From: JBDHHQ01 sp039586035
Lineage (GTDB): Bacteria > Gemmatimonadota > Gemmatimonadetes > Longimicrobiales > Gaopeijiaceae
DNA length: 64,000 nt
Direction of reading: 5' to 3'
Assembly (NCBI GenBank): GCA_039586035.1
Contig: JBDHLD010000004.1
Location: 1-64,000 of the forward strand
Positions 25,135-33,225 of the stretch are shown in pieces. The notes below the pieces were generated by a model. The model made no database searches, was not told the origin of the DNA, and saw only the letters and a program-made list of their open reading frames with translations. Position 1 is the stretch's first letter. Each line of letters starts with the position of its first letter. The position numbers and the translations under genes are program-made.

Positions 25135-26081
25135 CCCTGGTCTTCCTCGCGGGCGTCTTCGCCGGAGCCGCAACGGGGATCGACCCGTTCCTGACGGTAG
25201 CGCTGCTCTCGGTTCTGGCACTGGCCGGCCTCCCACCACCCCACCTCGGGTTGGCCGACCTGGGGTCGCCCTGGCTCCTGATACCGACCCTGGTGCTGTT
25301 CCTGGCCGAGGCTGTGCTGGAGCGGCGGCCCGGCCCGGATCTGATCTGGCGTCAGCTGAACCTGATCGTGCGCCCTGTCAGTGCGGCGACCCTCGGCGCG
25401 GTTCTCACGGCCGGCGAGGCGCCGACGGTCGTCACTCAGGTGATCCTGCTGGCCACCGGCATCGCGCTGGCGGTGCACGTGGTCCGATCCGGGTGGGCCT
25501 TCCTCGCCGGCATCGGCGCGAAGGCACGAAGCCTCGGACGAGGCCTGCTGCTCGAGGACTTCTTCGTCGGGGCGTTGGTGATCGCGTGGTGGCTCTGGCC
25601 TCCCGGCTTCTGGACGCTCGTCGGGGTGGCGGCGGCGTTGGTCGTCCTGCGAGGTCGGGGGTTGATCTCGGCGTTCGCGCTGTCGGGCCGCCTCGTGCGG
25701 GCGGGGATACGATCGCTCGTCCGCGCACCGGGGTGGCTCACGCCGCGTCACTTTCCCGAGTGGATCAAACACCAGTTGGCGCCTACCGGCGTCGTGACGG
25801 GCGGCCGCCTTCGCGGCGCCCCCGCCGCCTGCGTCGGTCTCCCCCGACCAGGCGCCATATCCCGAGGGTGGCTGGTGGTCCGGGGCCGGGCGCCCACCTT
25901 CGTCCGGCACACCCGTGGGAGCGTCGAGTCCGTCGAGCTCGAACCCGAGAGCGGCACTCGCTCCTACGAGGGTCCGCTCTGCTACTGCGTGCGAATCTCG
26001 GGTCCCGATTCCCGGCCGCTTTGGATCGTCGTGCCCCGCGACGGTCCGGACCCGCGCAAGCTTGCATTCGAGCTACACTAG
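25131..26081 (+). CDS. DUF4126-like membrane protein with soluble C-terminal domain
   Basis: 316 residues. The first 185 or so contain about six hydrophobic helices in a DUF4126-like arrangement (FLAGVFAGAATGIDPFLTVA, PWLLIPTLVLFLAEAVLERR, RPVSAATLGAVLTAG). The last 130 residues are soluble and predicted to be beta-rich (GWLVVRGRAPTFVRHTRGSV, PLCYCVRISGPDSRPLWIVV). The extension is unusual for the family and is not recognised. It closes the operon, with an ATGA overlap to the ketosynthase. Function unknown; a membrane anchor or transporter role for the upstream pathway product is conjecture. Confidence 0.6.
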   Translation: MTLVFLAGVFAGAATGIDPFLTVALLSVLALAGLPPPHLGLADLGSPWLLIPTLVLFLAEAVLERRPGPDLIWRQLNLIVRPVSAATLGAVLTAGEAPTVVTQVILLATGIALAVHVVRSGWAFLAGIGAKARSLGRGLLLEDFFVGALVIAWWLWPPGFWTLVGVAAALVVLRGRGLISAFALSGRLVRAGIRSLVRAPGWLTPRHFPEWIKHQLAPTGVVTGGRLRGAPAACVGLPRPGAISRGWLVVRGRAPTFVRHTRGSVESVELEPESGTRSYEGPLCYCVRISGPDSRPLWIVVPRDGPDPRKLAFELH

Positions 26082-26348
26082 CCCCCGCGGCGGGATCGGA
26101 ACCACCGAGACGGACGGGAGTACTGCTCCCCTACCTCCATTTCAGACGCCGGCCCCGACCCGGCCCGAAGAGGTTGCGAAGACTCTTGAACAGCAAGATC
26201 CGAGAGTTTTAACTTGGACGGGTTATTTGGGAAAACTCGTTACACGGCCTTGAGATCCGGCCCCTTTCTGGGGCGTGGTCCAGTCGACGCCGACCGGTGG
26301 TCTTGCCTGCTGCGCCCTTCGATCCCCAATCCGAGGTACAGCTAACGG
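26082..26348 (+). other. Intergenic leader of the sigma factor gene (267 bp)
   Basis: No coding region is seen. The middle part (26186-26250) is clearly more AT-rich than its surroundings and holds a loose promoter candidate, TTGAAC (26186-26191), 17 bases, TTAACT (26209-26214). This is a weak match. No terminator for the preceding operon is evident. Confidence 0.3.
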
Positions 26349-27209
26349 ATGTTCTCTTCCTCTCGTGGCCTCGACTCGTTCGATCAATACCTGCAGGACG
26401 TCGAAAAATACCCGCTGATCCAGAACCCCGAAGAGGAGCGCGCCCTCGCTCGCCGGGCCAGAGCCGGTGACAAGGAAGCGGCCGAGCGCCTGGTGACGGC
26501 GAATCTTCGCTTCGTCATCTCATATGTGAAGAAGTACCAGGGCAGAGGGCTGGGTTTGGCGGAGCTGGTCTGCATCGGGAACGAGGGGCTGCTCAAGGCG
26601 GTCAAGAAGTTCGATCCCGACAAGGGTGTGAAGTTCATCTCGTACGCCGTCTGGTGGATCCGCCAGACCGTCCTTCAGGCCCTCGCCGAGCAGACCAGAT
26701 CGGTCCGCATTCCGCTCAACCAGAACTCCAACCTGGCAAAGCTCGCTCGCACCAATACCGCGCTGACGCAGCAGCTCGGCAGGACGCCCACCGATCAGGA
26801 GATCGCTGAGCAGATGGAAGAGCCCGTGGATACGATTCGGGCTCTACGCCGGGTCGCCGCCAGCGAGCTCAGCCTGGATGCGCCCATCGACCGGAGCGAT
26901 CGGGACAGCGCCAGCTTCGGTGAGCGGTTCGCGGGCATCGAGAGCGCGGACATCGAAGAGGACGTCGAGGCCATCGCGCGCCGTGACTTCCTCGAGTCCA
27001 TGTTCGACCGATACCTGACGGAGCGGGAGCGTAAGATCCTCTACCTCTACTACGGCCTCGATGACGGTGAGGAGCGGACTCTCGAAGAGATCGGCTCCCT
27101 TCTGGGAGTCACCCGAGAGCGGATCCGACAAATCCGCAACCGTGCGTTCGAGAAGCTCCGCGAGAGCCCGCATGGAGAGTCGCTGTCGGGTTTCTGGCTG
27201 GCGAATTAG
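26349..27209 (+). CDS. Sigma-70 family RNA polymerase sigma factor, principal (RpoD/SigA) type without region 1.1
   Basis: 286 residues. Region 1.2 is DSFDQYLQDVEKYPLI. Region 2 holds the core-binding and -10 recognition helices (GLAELVCIGNEGLLKAVKKF, GVKFISYAVWWIRQTVLQAL). Region 3 is around TNTALTQQLGRTPTDQEIAE and region 4 is LTERERKILYLYYGLDDGEE to VTRERIRQIRNRAFEKLR, a -35-reading helix-turn-helix. The short form without region 1.1 resembles the principal sigma factor of Bacteroidota. It could be the housekeeping sigma of this organism or a group 2 paralogue. It is monocistronic apart from the hairpin immediately after it. Confidence 0.9.
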   Translation: MFSSSRGLDSFDQYLQDVEKYPLIQNPEEERALARRARAGDKEAAERLVTANLRFVISYVKKYQGRGLGLAELVCIGNEGLLKAVKKFDPDKGVKFISYAVWWIRQTVLQALAEQTRSVRIPLNQNSNLAKLARTNTALTQQLGRTPTDQEIAEQMEEPVDTIRALRRVAASELSLDAPIDRSDRDSASFGERFAGIESADIEEDVEAIARRDFLESMFDRYLTERERKILYLYYGLDDGEERTLEEIGSLLGVTRERIRQIRNRAFEKLRESPHGESLSGFWLAN

Positions 27210-27234
27210 CCGCACCGGTTTCTCTACGCGCTTC

Positions 27235-29304
27235 GTGGGTCCCGGCTCCAAAGAGTGTGGAGCCGGGACCCTTTTTCCTGCCGCAGCGTTCCGACGCTTC
27301 ATCTCGATCGCGGCCCTTCCGGTGGCCATGGGCCTTCCGGGGGCGCTGGCCGGGCAGGACTGGAATTCCGCAGAGACCCTCGAGCTGGTTCGACGAGCGC
27401 GCCAGGCGCGTCAGAGCACGGTCCTCGAGGAAGGCCTCACGAGCTACACCGCCGATGCGCGGGGCTACGTCTACTTCTTCGTTGACCACGAGGATTCGGA
27501 AGAGCGGAACCTGGTCAAGACGGACCAGGTCGCGCTCCAGCTCTACTGGCGGTCGCCGAATCTCACGAAGCAGGTCATCGTCGGCCTCCGCGACGAAAAG
27601 AAGCTCCCCACCAATATCCAATACCACCTGGATCATCTGACGGTCGTCCAGGACGACTTCGGTGACCGCATCCGCCTGGGCGACGGCGATGAGGTATCCG
27701 CTGTCGTGCACCCGCTGGCCGCCGCCTCGGAGCGCATGTACGACTTCCGCATGGGGGACTCCCTCACGATCCGGTTCGCGGGTCCCGAGGCACCCGTCCG
27801 CGTCCAGGAGCTCCAGATCCGGCCCAGGGACGTGGACCGTCCCGGCTTCGTCGGTAGCGTCTACGTGGACCGGAGCACCGCGGCCGTCGTGCGGATGAGC
27901 TTCACCTTCACCCCCTCCTCGTACGTCGATTCATACCTCGACTACATCCGGATCTCCCTCGACAACGCCCTGTGGGACCGCCGCTACTGGCTTCCTCACC
28001 GACAGCAGGTCGAGATCCGACGTGAGGCTCCGTTCTTCGACTTCCCCATGGGAAGCGTGATCCGTGGCCGCTTCGAGATCAGCGGCTACGAGTTGAACGA
28101 GGACGTTCCCCTGAGCCTCTTCGACGGCCCACGCGTAACCGGTCTCCCGGAGGAGGCGCGGAGGACCTTCGACTTCGAGGAAGACCTCTACGCCCAGCTC
28201 GAAGAAGAGGGTCTAGGACCTGCCCCCGACCTGGACGCCATCCGGGATCACGCCACGGACCTGGCCCGCACGCAGTATTTGAGCGGGCTCCTCCCCGTCC
28301 GCCTCTACGCGCCCGGCGTCTCCTCCGTGCTCCGGCGGAACCGCGCTGAAGGCACCTTCCTCGGCGCGGGGTTCTCGCACCGCCCCGACAACGGGATCGG
28401 CCTGCGGGTATCGGGGGGCTACGCCTTTGGGCGAACCGAGGGGCAATTGCGATTGGCCCTGGACGGTGGTGACCGTTGGCCCGACTCGCGGCTCGTCGCC
28501 TTCTTGAACGAGCCTCGTGACGTCGGCCCGGTTCAGGCGGCGAGCGGCGCCGTGAACACCCTCGCCGTGATCGCCGGGCGGCAGGACTACCAGGATCTCT
28601 ATTTCGCCTCCGGAGTGTCGGCGAGGCAGGGGTTCCGTCTCGGTGATGCCTGGGCGCTCAGCGTGACGACACGGTGGGAGAGGCAGCGAACGGCCGAGAA
28701 CGTGATCGATGATTCCGCCGCCACCTTCCGCCCCGTGCTACCGACCGACGACGGCGACGTCCTCGCCCTCGACCTGACCGCCGACTGGGAGCTGGGCTCG
28801 GGGTTCGCGGTAGACGGCACCCTGACGCTCGCCGCGTTCGATGGTGACGCCTACACGCGCCTGCAGGCTGGCGCCGACTGGGAGCGCGAGTGGCTCGATC
28901 GCCACGCCGACGTGGCCGTCCGGCTCCAGGGCGGTGCCACAACGGACCGCACCCCCGCTCAGGGGCTCTTTCTGCTTGGCGGACGAAGCACGCTCCCGGG
29001 ATACGCATTCCGGTCCTTCGCGGGAGACGCGTTCTGGCTTCTCCGCGCCGACGGCCGAGCCGCGGTCGTCTGGCCCTGGATCAGCCTCCGGGCGTTCGGC
29101 GCCGTCGGCGGAACGGATCTCACCCGGACATCGCTGCCGGAAGCCTGGGCCCAAACGCCCACTGGCTCGGCACATACGTCGGTGGGAGCGGGCGTGGACC
29201 TACTGTGGAACGTCGTCCGATTGGAGCTAGGTCGGGGCCTCTCGAGCGGGGGCGAGTGGGAGCTCAACTTCTTCGCGAGCACCCAGTTTTGGCCCGTGCT
29301 GTGA
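27235..29304 (+). CDS. Predicted outer-membrane beta-barrel protein
   Basis: About 689 residues. After a signal-like stretch (RFISIAALPVAMGLPGALAG) comes a soluble domain (LELVRRARQARQSTVLEEGL, SYTADARGYVYFFVDHEDSE, RMYDFRMGDSLTIRF, GFVGSVYVDRSTAAVVRMSF). A C-terminal barrel with alternating strands follows, with GLFLLGGRSTLPGYAFRSF near its end and a terminal FFASTQFWPVL. This resembles BamA-superfamily or DUF5686-like proteins, but I cannot name the family firmly. The start is uncertain: GTG 27235 gives a complete signal peptide but places the strong terminator hairpin within the first codons, while ATG 27328 leaves too short a signal. Confidence 0.65.
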   Translation: MGPGSKECGAGTLFPAAAFRRFISIAALPVAMGLPGALAGQDWNSAETLELVRRARQARQSTVLEEGLTSYTADARGYVYFFVDHEDSEERNLVKTDQVALQLYWRSPNLTKQVIVGLRDEKKLPTNIQYHLDHLTVVQDDFGDRIRLGDGDEVSAVVHPLAAASERMYDFRMGDSLTIRFAGPEAPVRVQELQIRPRDVDRPGFVGSVYVDRSTAAVVRMSFTFTPSSYVDSYLDYIRISLDNALWDRRYWLPHRQQVEIRREAPFFDFPMGSVIRGRFEISGYELNEDVPLSLFDGPRVTGLPEEARRTFDFEEDLYAQLEEEGLGPAPDLDAIRDHATDLARTQYLSGLLPVRLYAPGVSSVLRRNRAEGTFLGAGFSHRPDNGIGLRVSGGYAFGRTEGQLRLALDGGDRWPDSRLVAFLNEPRDVGPVQAASGAVNTLAVIAGRQDYQDLYFASGVSARQGFRLGDAWALSVTTRWERQRTAENVIDDSAATFRPVLPTDDGDVLALDLTADWELGSGFAVDGTLTLAAFDGDAYTRLQAGADWEREWLDRHADVAVRLQGGATTDRTPAQGLFLLGGRSTLPGYAFRSFAGDAFWLLRADGRAAVVWPWISLRAFGAVGGTDLTRTSLPEAWAQTPTGSAHTSVGAGVDLLWNVVRLELGRGLSSGGEWELNFFASTQFWPVL
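27237..27276 (+). terminator. Strong intrinsic terminator after the sigma factor gene
   Basis: A perfect 13-bp stem (27237-27249 with 27259-27271), a nine-base loop and five T residues (27272-27276) form a textbook Rho-independent terminator 27 bp after the sigma factor stop. It overlaps the probable start region of the following outer-membrane protein gene. Confidence 0.85.
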
Positions 29305-29322
29305 AAGGCCCCGACCCGCGCT

Positions 29323-29670
29323 TCAATCGGCTCCGGATGGAGGAGGCGACAGCAGGACGAGCTCCTTCACGTTGACGTCGGCCGTGGGAATGCTCACGCC
29401 ATCCCTTTCGTAGGCGTCGTACTCCAGGCGGCCTTCCACGTATACCCGGTCCCCCGTGTTCACGTACTCCTCGGCGAACTGGGCCAATCGGTTCCAAAGC
29501 GTCAAGCGGTGCCAATCCGTCCTCTCCTCCCCGTCCGATCCGTTGGACGGGATGCGGCGGTTGGTGGCCAGGGACACGTGGGCGACTTTGGTTCCGCTCT
29601 GGGTTTCGCGGACCTCCGGCTCCCTACCGATGTTGCCCACCAGGATGATCTTGTTCACCGATCGGCTCAT
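29323..29670 (-). CDS. ssb: Single-stranded DNA-binding protein (short, no acidic tail)
   Basis: 115 residues comprising one OB-fold SSB domain: MSRSVNKIILVGNIGREPEV, VAHVSLATNRR, TDWHRLTLWNRLAQFAEEYV, DRVYVEGRLEYDAYE. The start at 29670 has GGAGGA upstream. It ends in PPPSGAD and lacks both the flexible linker and the acidic DDDIPF-type tip by which the main SSB recruits repair proteins. It may therefore be a secondary SSB. It lies 205 bp downstream of polA on the same strand and converges with the barrel gene, leaving only 18 bp between the stops. Confidence 0.9.
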   Translation of the reverse strand: MSRSVNKIILVGNIGREPEVRETQSGTKVAHVSLATNRRIPSNGSDGEERTDWHRLTLWNRLAQFAEEYVNTGDRVYVEGRLEYDAYERDGVSIPTADVNVKELVLLSPPPSGAD

Positions 29671-29875
29671 TGTTGCGCTCCTCCGTGGATCGCGTTCGGA
29701 CACGGACCGCCCCAGGGCGGTCCAGGCTTCAATGAACGGTAGAGCGGTGGGCGGGGCACCCGAATGGCGATTGGGGACGAGGGTCTCTGCCAGGCCCGAC
29801 GGGTGCCGGCCGAGCCCGCGATCGCGGGAGGCGTCTTCTGACAGGAGGCTGCGGGGGTGCCTTCGAGGACCGCGT

Positions 29876-32644
29876 TCAGCCCTTACACTCGTACCAGTTC
29901 TCGCCCACTCCGTCGTCCACCTCGAGGGGCACGTCCAGCACCATGGCGCCCTCCATCCTCGCCACCACCAGCGGACGAAGCGCCTCGACCTCGTCGACAG
30001 GCACCTCGAAAAGGAGCTCGTCATGCACCTGGAGGAGAAGGGCCGCTCCTGAGCCCTCGGCGTCGAGAGCCTCCTGGATGTCGATCATCGCCATCTTGAT
30101 GAGATCGGCGGCCGTGCCCTGGATGGGGGTATTCTGCGCCACGCGCTCCCCGAACTGACGGATGTTCCAGTTGTTCGACTGGAGCTCCGGCACGTATCGT
30201 CGCCGGCCACCCAGGGTCTCGACGTACCCGCGCTCCCGGGCCATGGCCACCTGGGCGTCGAGGAAAGCACGCACCCCGGCGAAGCGTTCGAAGTAATTCC
30301 GGATGAAGTCCTTCGCCTCCTGACGGGAGATGCCCAGCTGGCGGGCGAGTGAGAAGTCCCCCTGACCGTACAGCGTGGCGAAGTTGATGGTCTTCGCCTG
30401 AGCCCTCATGCCGGCGCTGACTTCCCCGATCGGCACGTCGAAGATGACGGAGGCCGTCTGCTCGTGGACGTCGATCCCCTGGCGGAAGGCCGTGACGAAC
30501 GCCTCGTCTCCGGAGAAGTGGGCCAGGATGCGGAGCTCGACCTGAGAGTAGTCCGCTGCGTAGAAGACGTGCCCCGCTTCCGGCACGAACCCCTTGCGCA
30601 CCTTCCGCCCCAGCTCGGTTCGAATGGGGATGTTTTGAAGATTCGGATCGCTCGAGGAGAGACGGCCCGTGGCGGCTACCGCCTGGTTGAAGCTGGTGTG
30701 TATCCGCCCGGTCTTTGGATTCACCAGCTTCGGCAGCGCGTCAACGTACGTGCTGCGCAGCTTCTCGAGCTGACGGTACTCGATGAGGAGCCGTGGCACG
30801 TCGTGACCCATGGCGGCGAGCTCCTCCAGCACGCCGGCATCGGTGGACGGCCCGGTCTTCGTGCGCTTCAGCACCGGTAGCTCGAGCTCGTCGAATAGCA
30901 CCTCTCTGAGCTGCGGGTTCGAGTTCAGGTTGAACTCGCGGCCGGCCATCTTGTGTATCTCGTCCTGAATCAGCGCGAGCTCGGCTTCGAGCTTCCGGCT
31001 CATACGGGCGAAGAACTCAGCGTCGATACCGATCCCCCGGCGCTCCATACGACTCAGAACCGGGACGAGCGGCATCTCGATGGTGCGGAACAGCTCGGCC
31101 AGCGACTGATCCTCGAGCTGGGGCTCGAAGCGGTCCCGTAGCCGCAAGGAGGCGTCGGCACCTCTCGCGACCAGCTGCACGCCCGCGTCGACGCTGATCT
31201 CCACCATGGGCACGGCAGATCGACCGGTCCCGGTCACCTCTGCGCGAGTCGGTACGCTCAGCGACAAGAGGTCCCCCGCGAGAGACGGCAGGTCGTGAGA
31301 GCGACGCCCCGGATTCAGCACGTACGAGGCCACCATCGTGTCGAAGCTCAGCCCCGCCACGGGAGCGCGGGCTCCCTCCAGGACGATGGCGTGGTGCTTC
31401 AGATCGTGGCCTACCTTGGCCACGGCCGGGTCCGCCAGCAGCTCGGTCAGTGGCGCCATCGCCGCCTGGTCGAGCCCCGGGAGGTTGGCCCCGGCGGGGT
31501 CGGTCACGTCGCCCAGGGCCAGGGCCGGTGCCTCCCGGTGACCCAGCGGTAGGTAGCGGGCCGCGCCCGGCGTCGCGGCAACCGCCATACCGACGAGCTC
31601 CGCCCGGTGTGGGTCCGGATGGGAGGACACGGTAGCGAGGCCCACGGACCCGGCGGCCCGAAGCTCGTCCACCAGCGCTCGGACCTCGGCAGCGTCCGAT
31701 ACGACGCGGTAATCCAGGGACAACGCCTCGGCGGCCGCCTCGCCTGCCGTGCCGGTGTACTCTTCGATGAGCTTGCGGAACTCCAGCTCGATGAACAGCT
31801 CGCGGAGACGGTCGCGGTCGGGCTCGTGCACCCGGAACCGCTCGAGGTCCAGCTCGCACGGGACGTCCCGTTGTATCGTGACCAATCGTTTGGAGAGCCG
31901 GACGTCGTCGGCGTGCTCGAGTAGCGATTCGCGGGCCCGCTTCCCCGTGACCTCGGCTGCGTGCTCCAACACACCCTCGACCGTGTCGAACTGCTGCAGC
32001 AGCTTGAGGGCTGTCTTGGGCCCGATACCCGGAGCCCCCGGCACGTTGTCGGAGGAGTCACCGATGAGGGCCAGGTAGTCCACGACGCGATCCGGTCGCA
32101 CGCCGAGCTTCGCCGTGGCCCGCTCTTCGTCCACCCAATGGGCCTCGACCCCGGCGGCTCCACCGCGACCCGGGTTCAACAGGCTGACGCCGGGACGGAC
32201 CAGCTGATAGAAGTCCTTGTCGCCGGAGACGATGACGCACTCGAGTCCCTGGGACTCCGCCATGGCCGCGAGGGTGCCGATCACGTCATCGGCCTCATAG
32301 CCGTCTACTTCGACGACGGGGTCGCGGAAGGCGGCGATGAGGTCTCGGATCCTGGGGAGGCTCGCGCGAAGCTCATCCGGCATCTTCGCCCGGGTCGCCT
32401 TGTATTCCGGGAAGATCACCTCCCGCTCGCTGCGACCCGAATCGAACACCACGGCGAGGTAGTCCGGGTCGTAGTCCTCTCTGAGTGAGATGAGGAACCG
32501 TACGAAGCCGAACGGCGCCGACGTGTTTTCGCCCCTGGAGCTGATCAGCGGGTTGCTGATGAACGCGAAGTACGACCGGTAGATCAGGGCGTACGCGTCG
32601 ATGAGGTACAGGCGCGGTGCCTTCTTGACTGGGATATCGACCAT
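29876..32644 (-). CDS. polA: DNA polymerase I
   Basis: 922 residues in three domains. The 5' nuclease (1-300) has LIDAYALIYRSYFAF, EVDGYEADDVIGTLA, VIVSGDKDFYQLV and IGDSSDNVPGAPGIGPKTA. The 3'-5' exonuclease-like domain lies at roughly 320-510. The polymerase has motif A YAADYSQVELRIL, motif B RAQAKTINFATLYG and motif C LQVHDELLFEV. In the exonuclease domain the usual FDTET is replaced by LATVSS and the NLKYD aspartate by LKHHA, so proofreading is probably lost, as in Taq-type enzymes. The start MVDIPVKKAPRLYLIDAYAL is chosen over an ATG 54 bases upstream because it fits the family N-terminus. It fills gaps in replication and repair. Confidence 0.96.
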   Translation of the reverse strand: MVDIPVKKAPRLYLIDAYALIYRSYFAFISNPLISSRGENTSAPFGFVRFLISLREDYDPDYLAVVFDSGRSEREVIFPEYKATRAKMPDELRASLPRIRDLIAAFRDPVVEVDGYEADDVIGTLAAMAESQGLECVIVSGDKDFYQLVRPGVSLLNPGRGGAAGVEAHWVDEERATAKLGVRPDRVVDYLALIGDSSDNVPGAPGIGPKTALKLLQQFDTVEGVLEHAAEVTGKRARESLLEHADDVRLSKRLVTIQRDVPCELDLERFRVHEPDRDRLRELFIELEFRKLIEEYTGTAGEAAAEALSLDYRVVSDAAEVRALVDELRAAGSVGLATVSSHPDPHRAELVGMAVAATPGAARYLPLGHREAPALALGDVTDPAGANLPGLDQAAMAPLTELLADPAVAKVGHDLKHHAIVLEGARAPVAGLSFDTMVASYVLNPGRRSHDLPSLAGDLLSLSVPTRAEVTGTGRSAVPMVEISVDAGVQLVARGADASLRLRDRFEPQLEDQSLAELFRTIEMPLVPVLSRMERRGIGIDAEFFARMSRKLEAELALIQDEIHKMAGREFNLNSNPQLREVLFDELELPVLKRTKTGPSTDAGVLEELAAMGHDVPRLLIEYRQLEKLRSTYVDALPKLVNPKTGRIHTSFNQAVAATGRLSSSDPNLQNIPIRTELGRKVRKGFVPEAGHVFYAADYSQVELRILAHFSGDEAFVTAFRQGIDVHEQTASVIFDVPIGEVSAGMRAQAKTINFATLYGQGDFSLARQLGISRQEAKDFIRNYFERFAGVRAFLDAQVAMARERGYVETLGGRRRYVPELQSNNWNIRQFGERVAQNTPIQGTAADLIKMAMIDIQEALDAEGSGAALLLQVHDELLFEVPVDEVEALRPLVVARMEGAMVLDVPLEVDDGVGENWYECKG

Positions 32645-32754
32645 GGGCCGGCAAGATAGGGATCTGCCGTCGCTCCCGGCACCCCCGATAGCGTGCACGG
32701 GAACCTCCCGACGCCCGAGACCCTCTTCGGGGGGCCGGCCGACGGTGACACGAA

Positions 32755-32789
32755 GAGGGCGCTCCGCGGCCGAGCCGCGGAGCGCCCTC
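32755..32789 (-). terminator. Perfect 16-bp hairpin between cspA-like gene and polA (terminator-like)
   Basis: Arms 32755-32770 and 32774-32789 are perfectly complementary around a three-base loop. It lies 24 bp past the cold-shock gene stop on the minus strand. The tract that follows on that strand (ttcgtgtc) is only weakly T-rich, so it may act with Rho, as a 3' stabiliser, or as a weak terminator. Confidence 0.5.
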
Positions 32790-32812
32790 TGCTCGCTGGA
32801 CCTGCAGAGGCC

Positions 32813-33016
32813 CTATTGCTGCCGAGTCACCTCGGAGGCTTGGAGACCCTTTTCGGTTTCACGAAGCTCGAACTCCACCTCGTCGCCTTCAGCAAGGGTC
32901 CGAAAACCCTCGCCGGTGATGGCGGAGAAGTGGACGAAGACGTCGTCACCCGTGGGTCTTTGGATGAAGCCGTATCCTTTCGAGTCGTTGAACCACTTCA
33001 CGGTCCCTCTGGGCAT
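32813..33016 (-). CDS. Cold-shock domain protein (CspA family)
   Basis: 67 residues, a single cold-shock domain with both RNA-binding motifs: RNP1 KGYGFIQ and RNP2 VFVHFSAI, within MPRGTVKWFNDSKGYGFI. It binds single-stranded RNA/DNA and acts as an RNA chaperone. GGAGG precedes the ATG by eight bases. The 209-bp gap upstream is long enough for the structured leader typical of csp mRNAs, but I saw no recognisable cold box. Confidence 0.95.
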   Translation of the reverse strand: MPRGTVKWFNDSKGYGFIQRPTGDDVFVHFSAITGEGFRTLAEGDEVEFELRETEKGLQASEVTRQQ

Positions 33017-33165
33017 TACTCAACCCTCCAGCGCAGGTGAAACCACGGGCGAATCTCGGCCCGGATCACAAGCTTAGAGATGGGCTCCGGGCGAATGCAA
33101 GCCTGGGGCCGTAAGATCTTGTGTTTTCGTCCTTCGCTCTGCCGGTCGGCGATGCGGCTCAGCGG

Positions 33166-33200
33166 CGAAAAAGAAAGAGGCCACCCCGAGAGGTGGCCTC
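33166..33200 (-). terminator. Intrinsic terminator of the ExbB/TolQ-like gene
   Basis: On the minus strand a 9-bp GC-rich stem (33200-33192 with 33185-33177), a six-base loop and the tract TTTCTTTTTCG (33176-33166) follow the stop codon at 33226 by 25 bp. This is a good Rho-independent terminator and separates the channel gene from the cold-shock gene. Confidence 0.75.
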
Positions 33201-33225
33201 CTTCCATCGGTCGACCCGTGGGCCG

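Noticed and set aside
29815..29828. 14-base palindrome cccgcgatcgcggg between polA and ssb
   Set aside because: Short GC-rich palindromes are expected by chance in such DNA, and it lacks a T tract or a known operator pattern.
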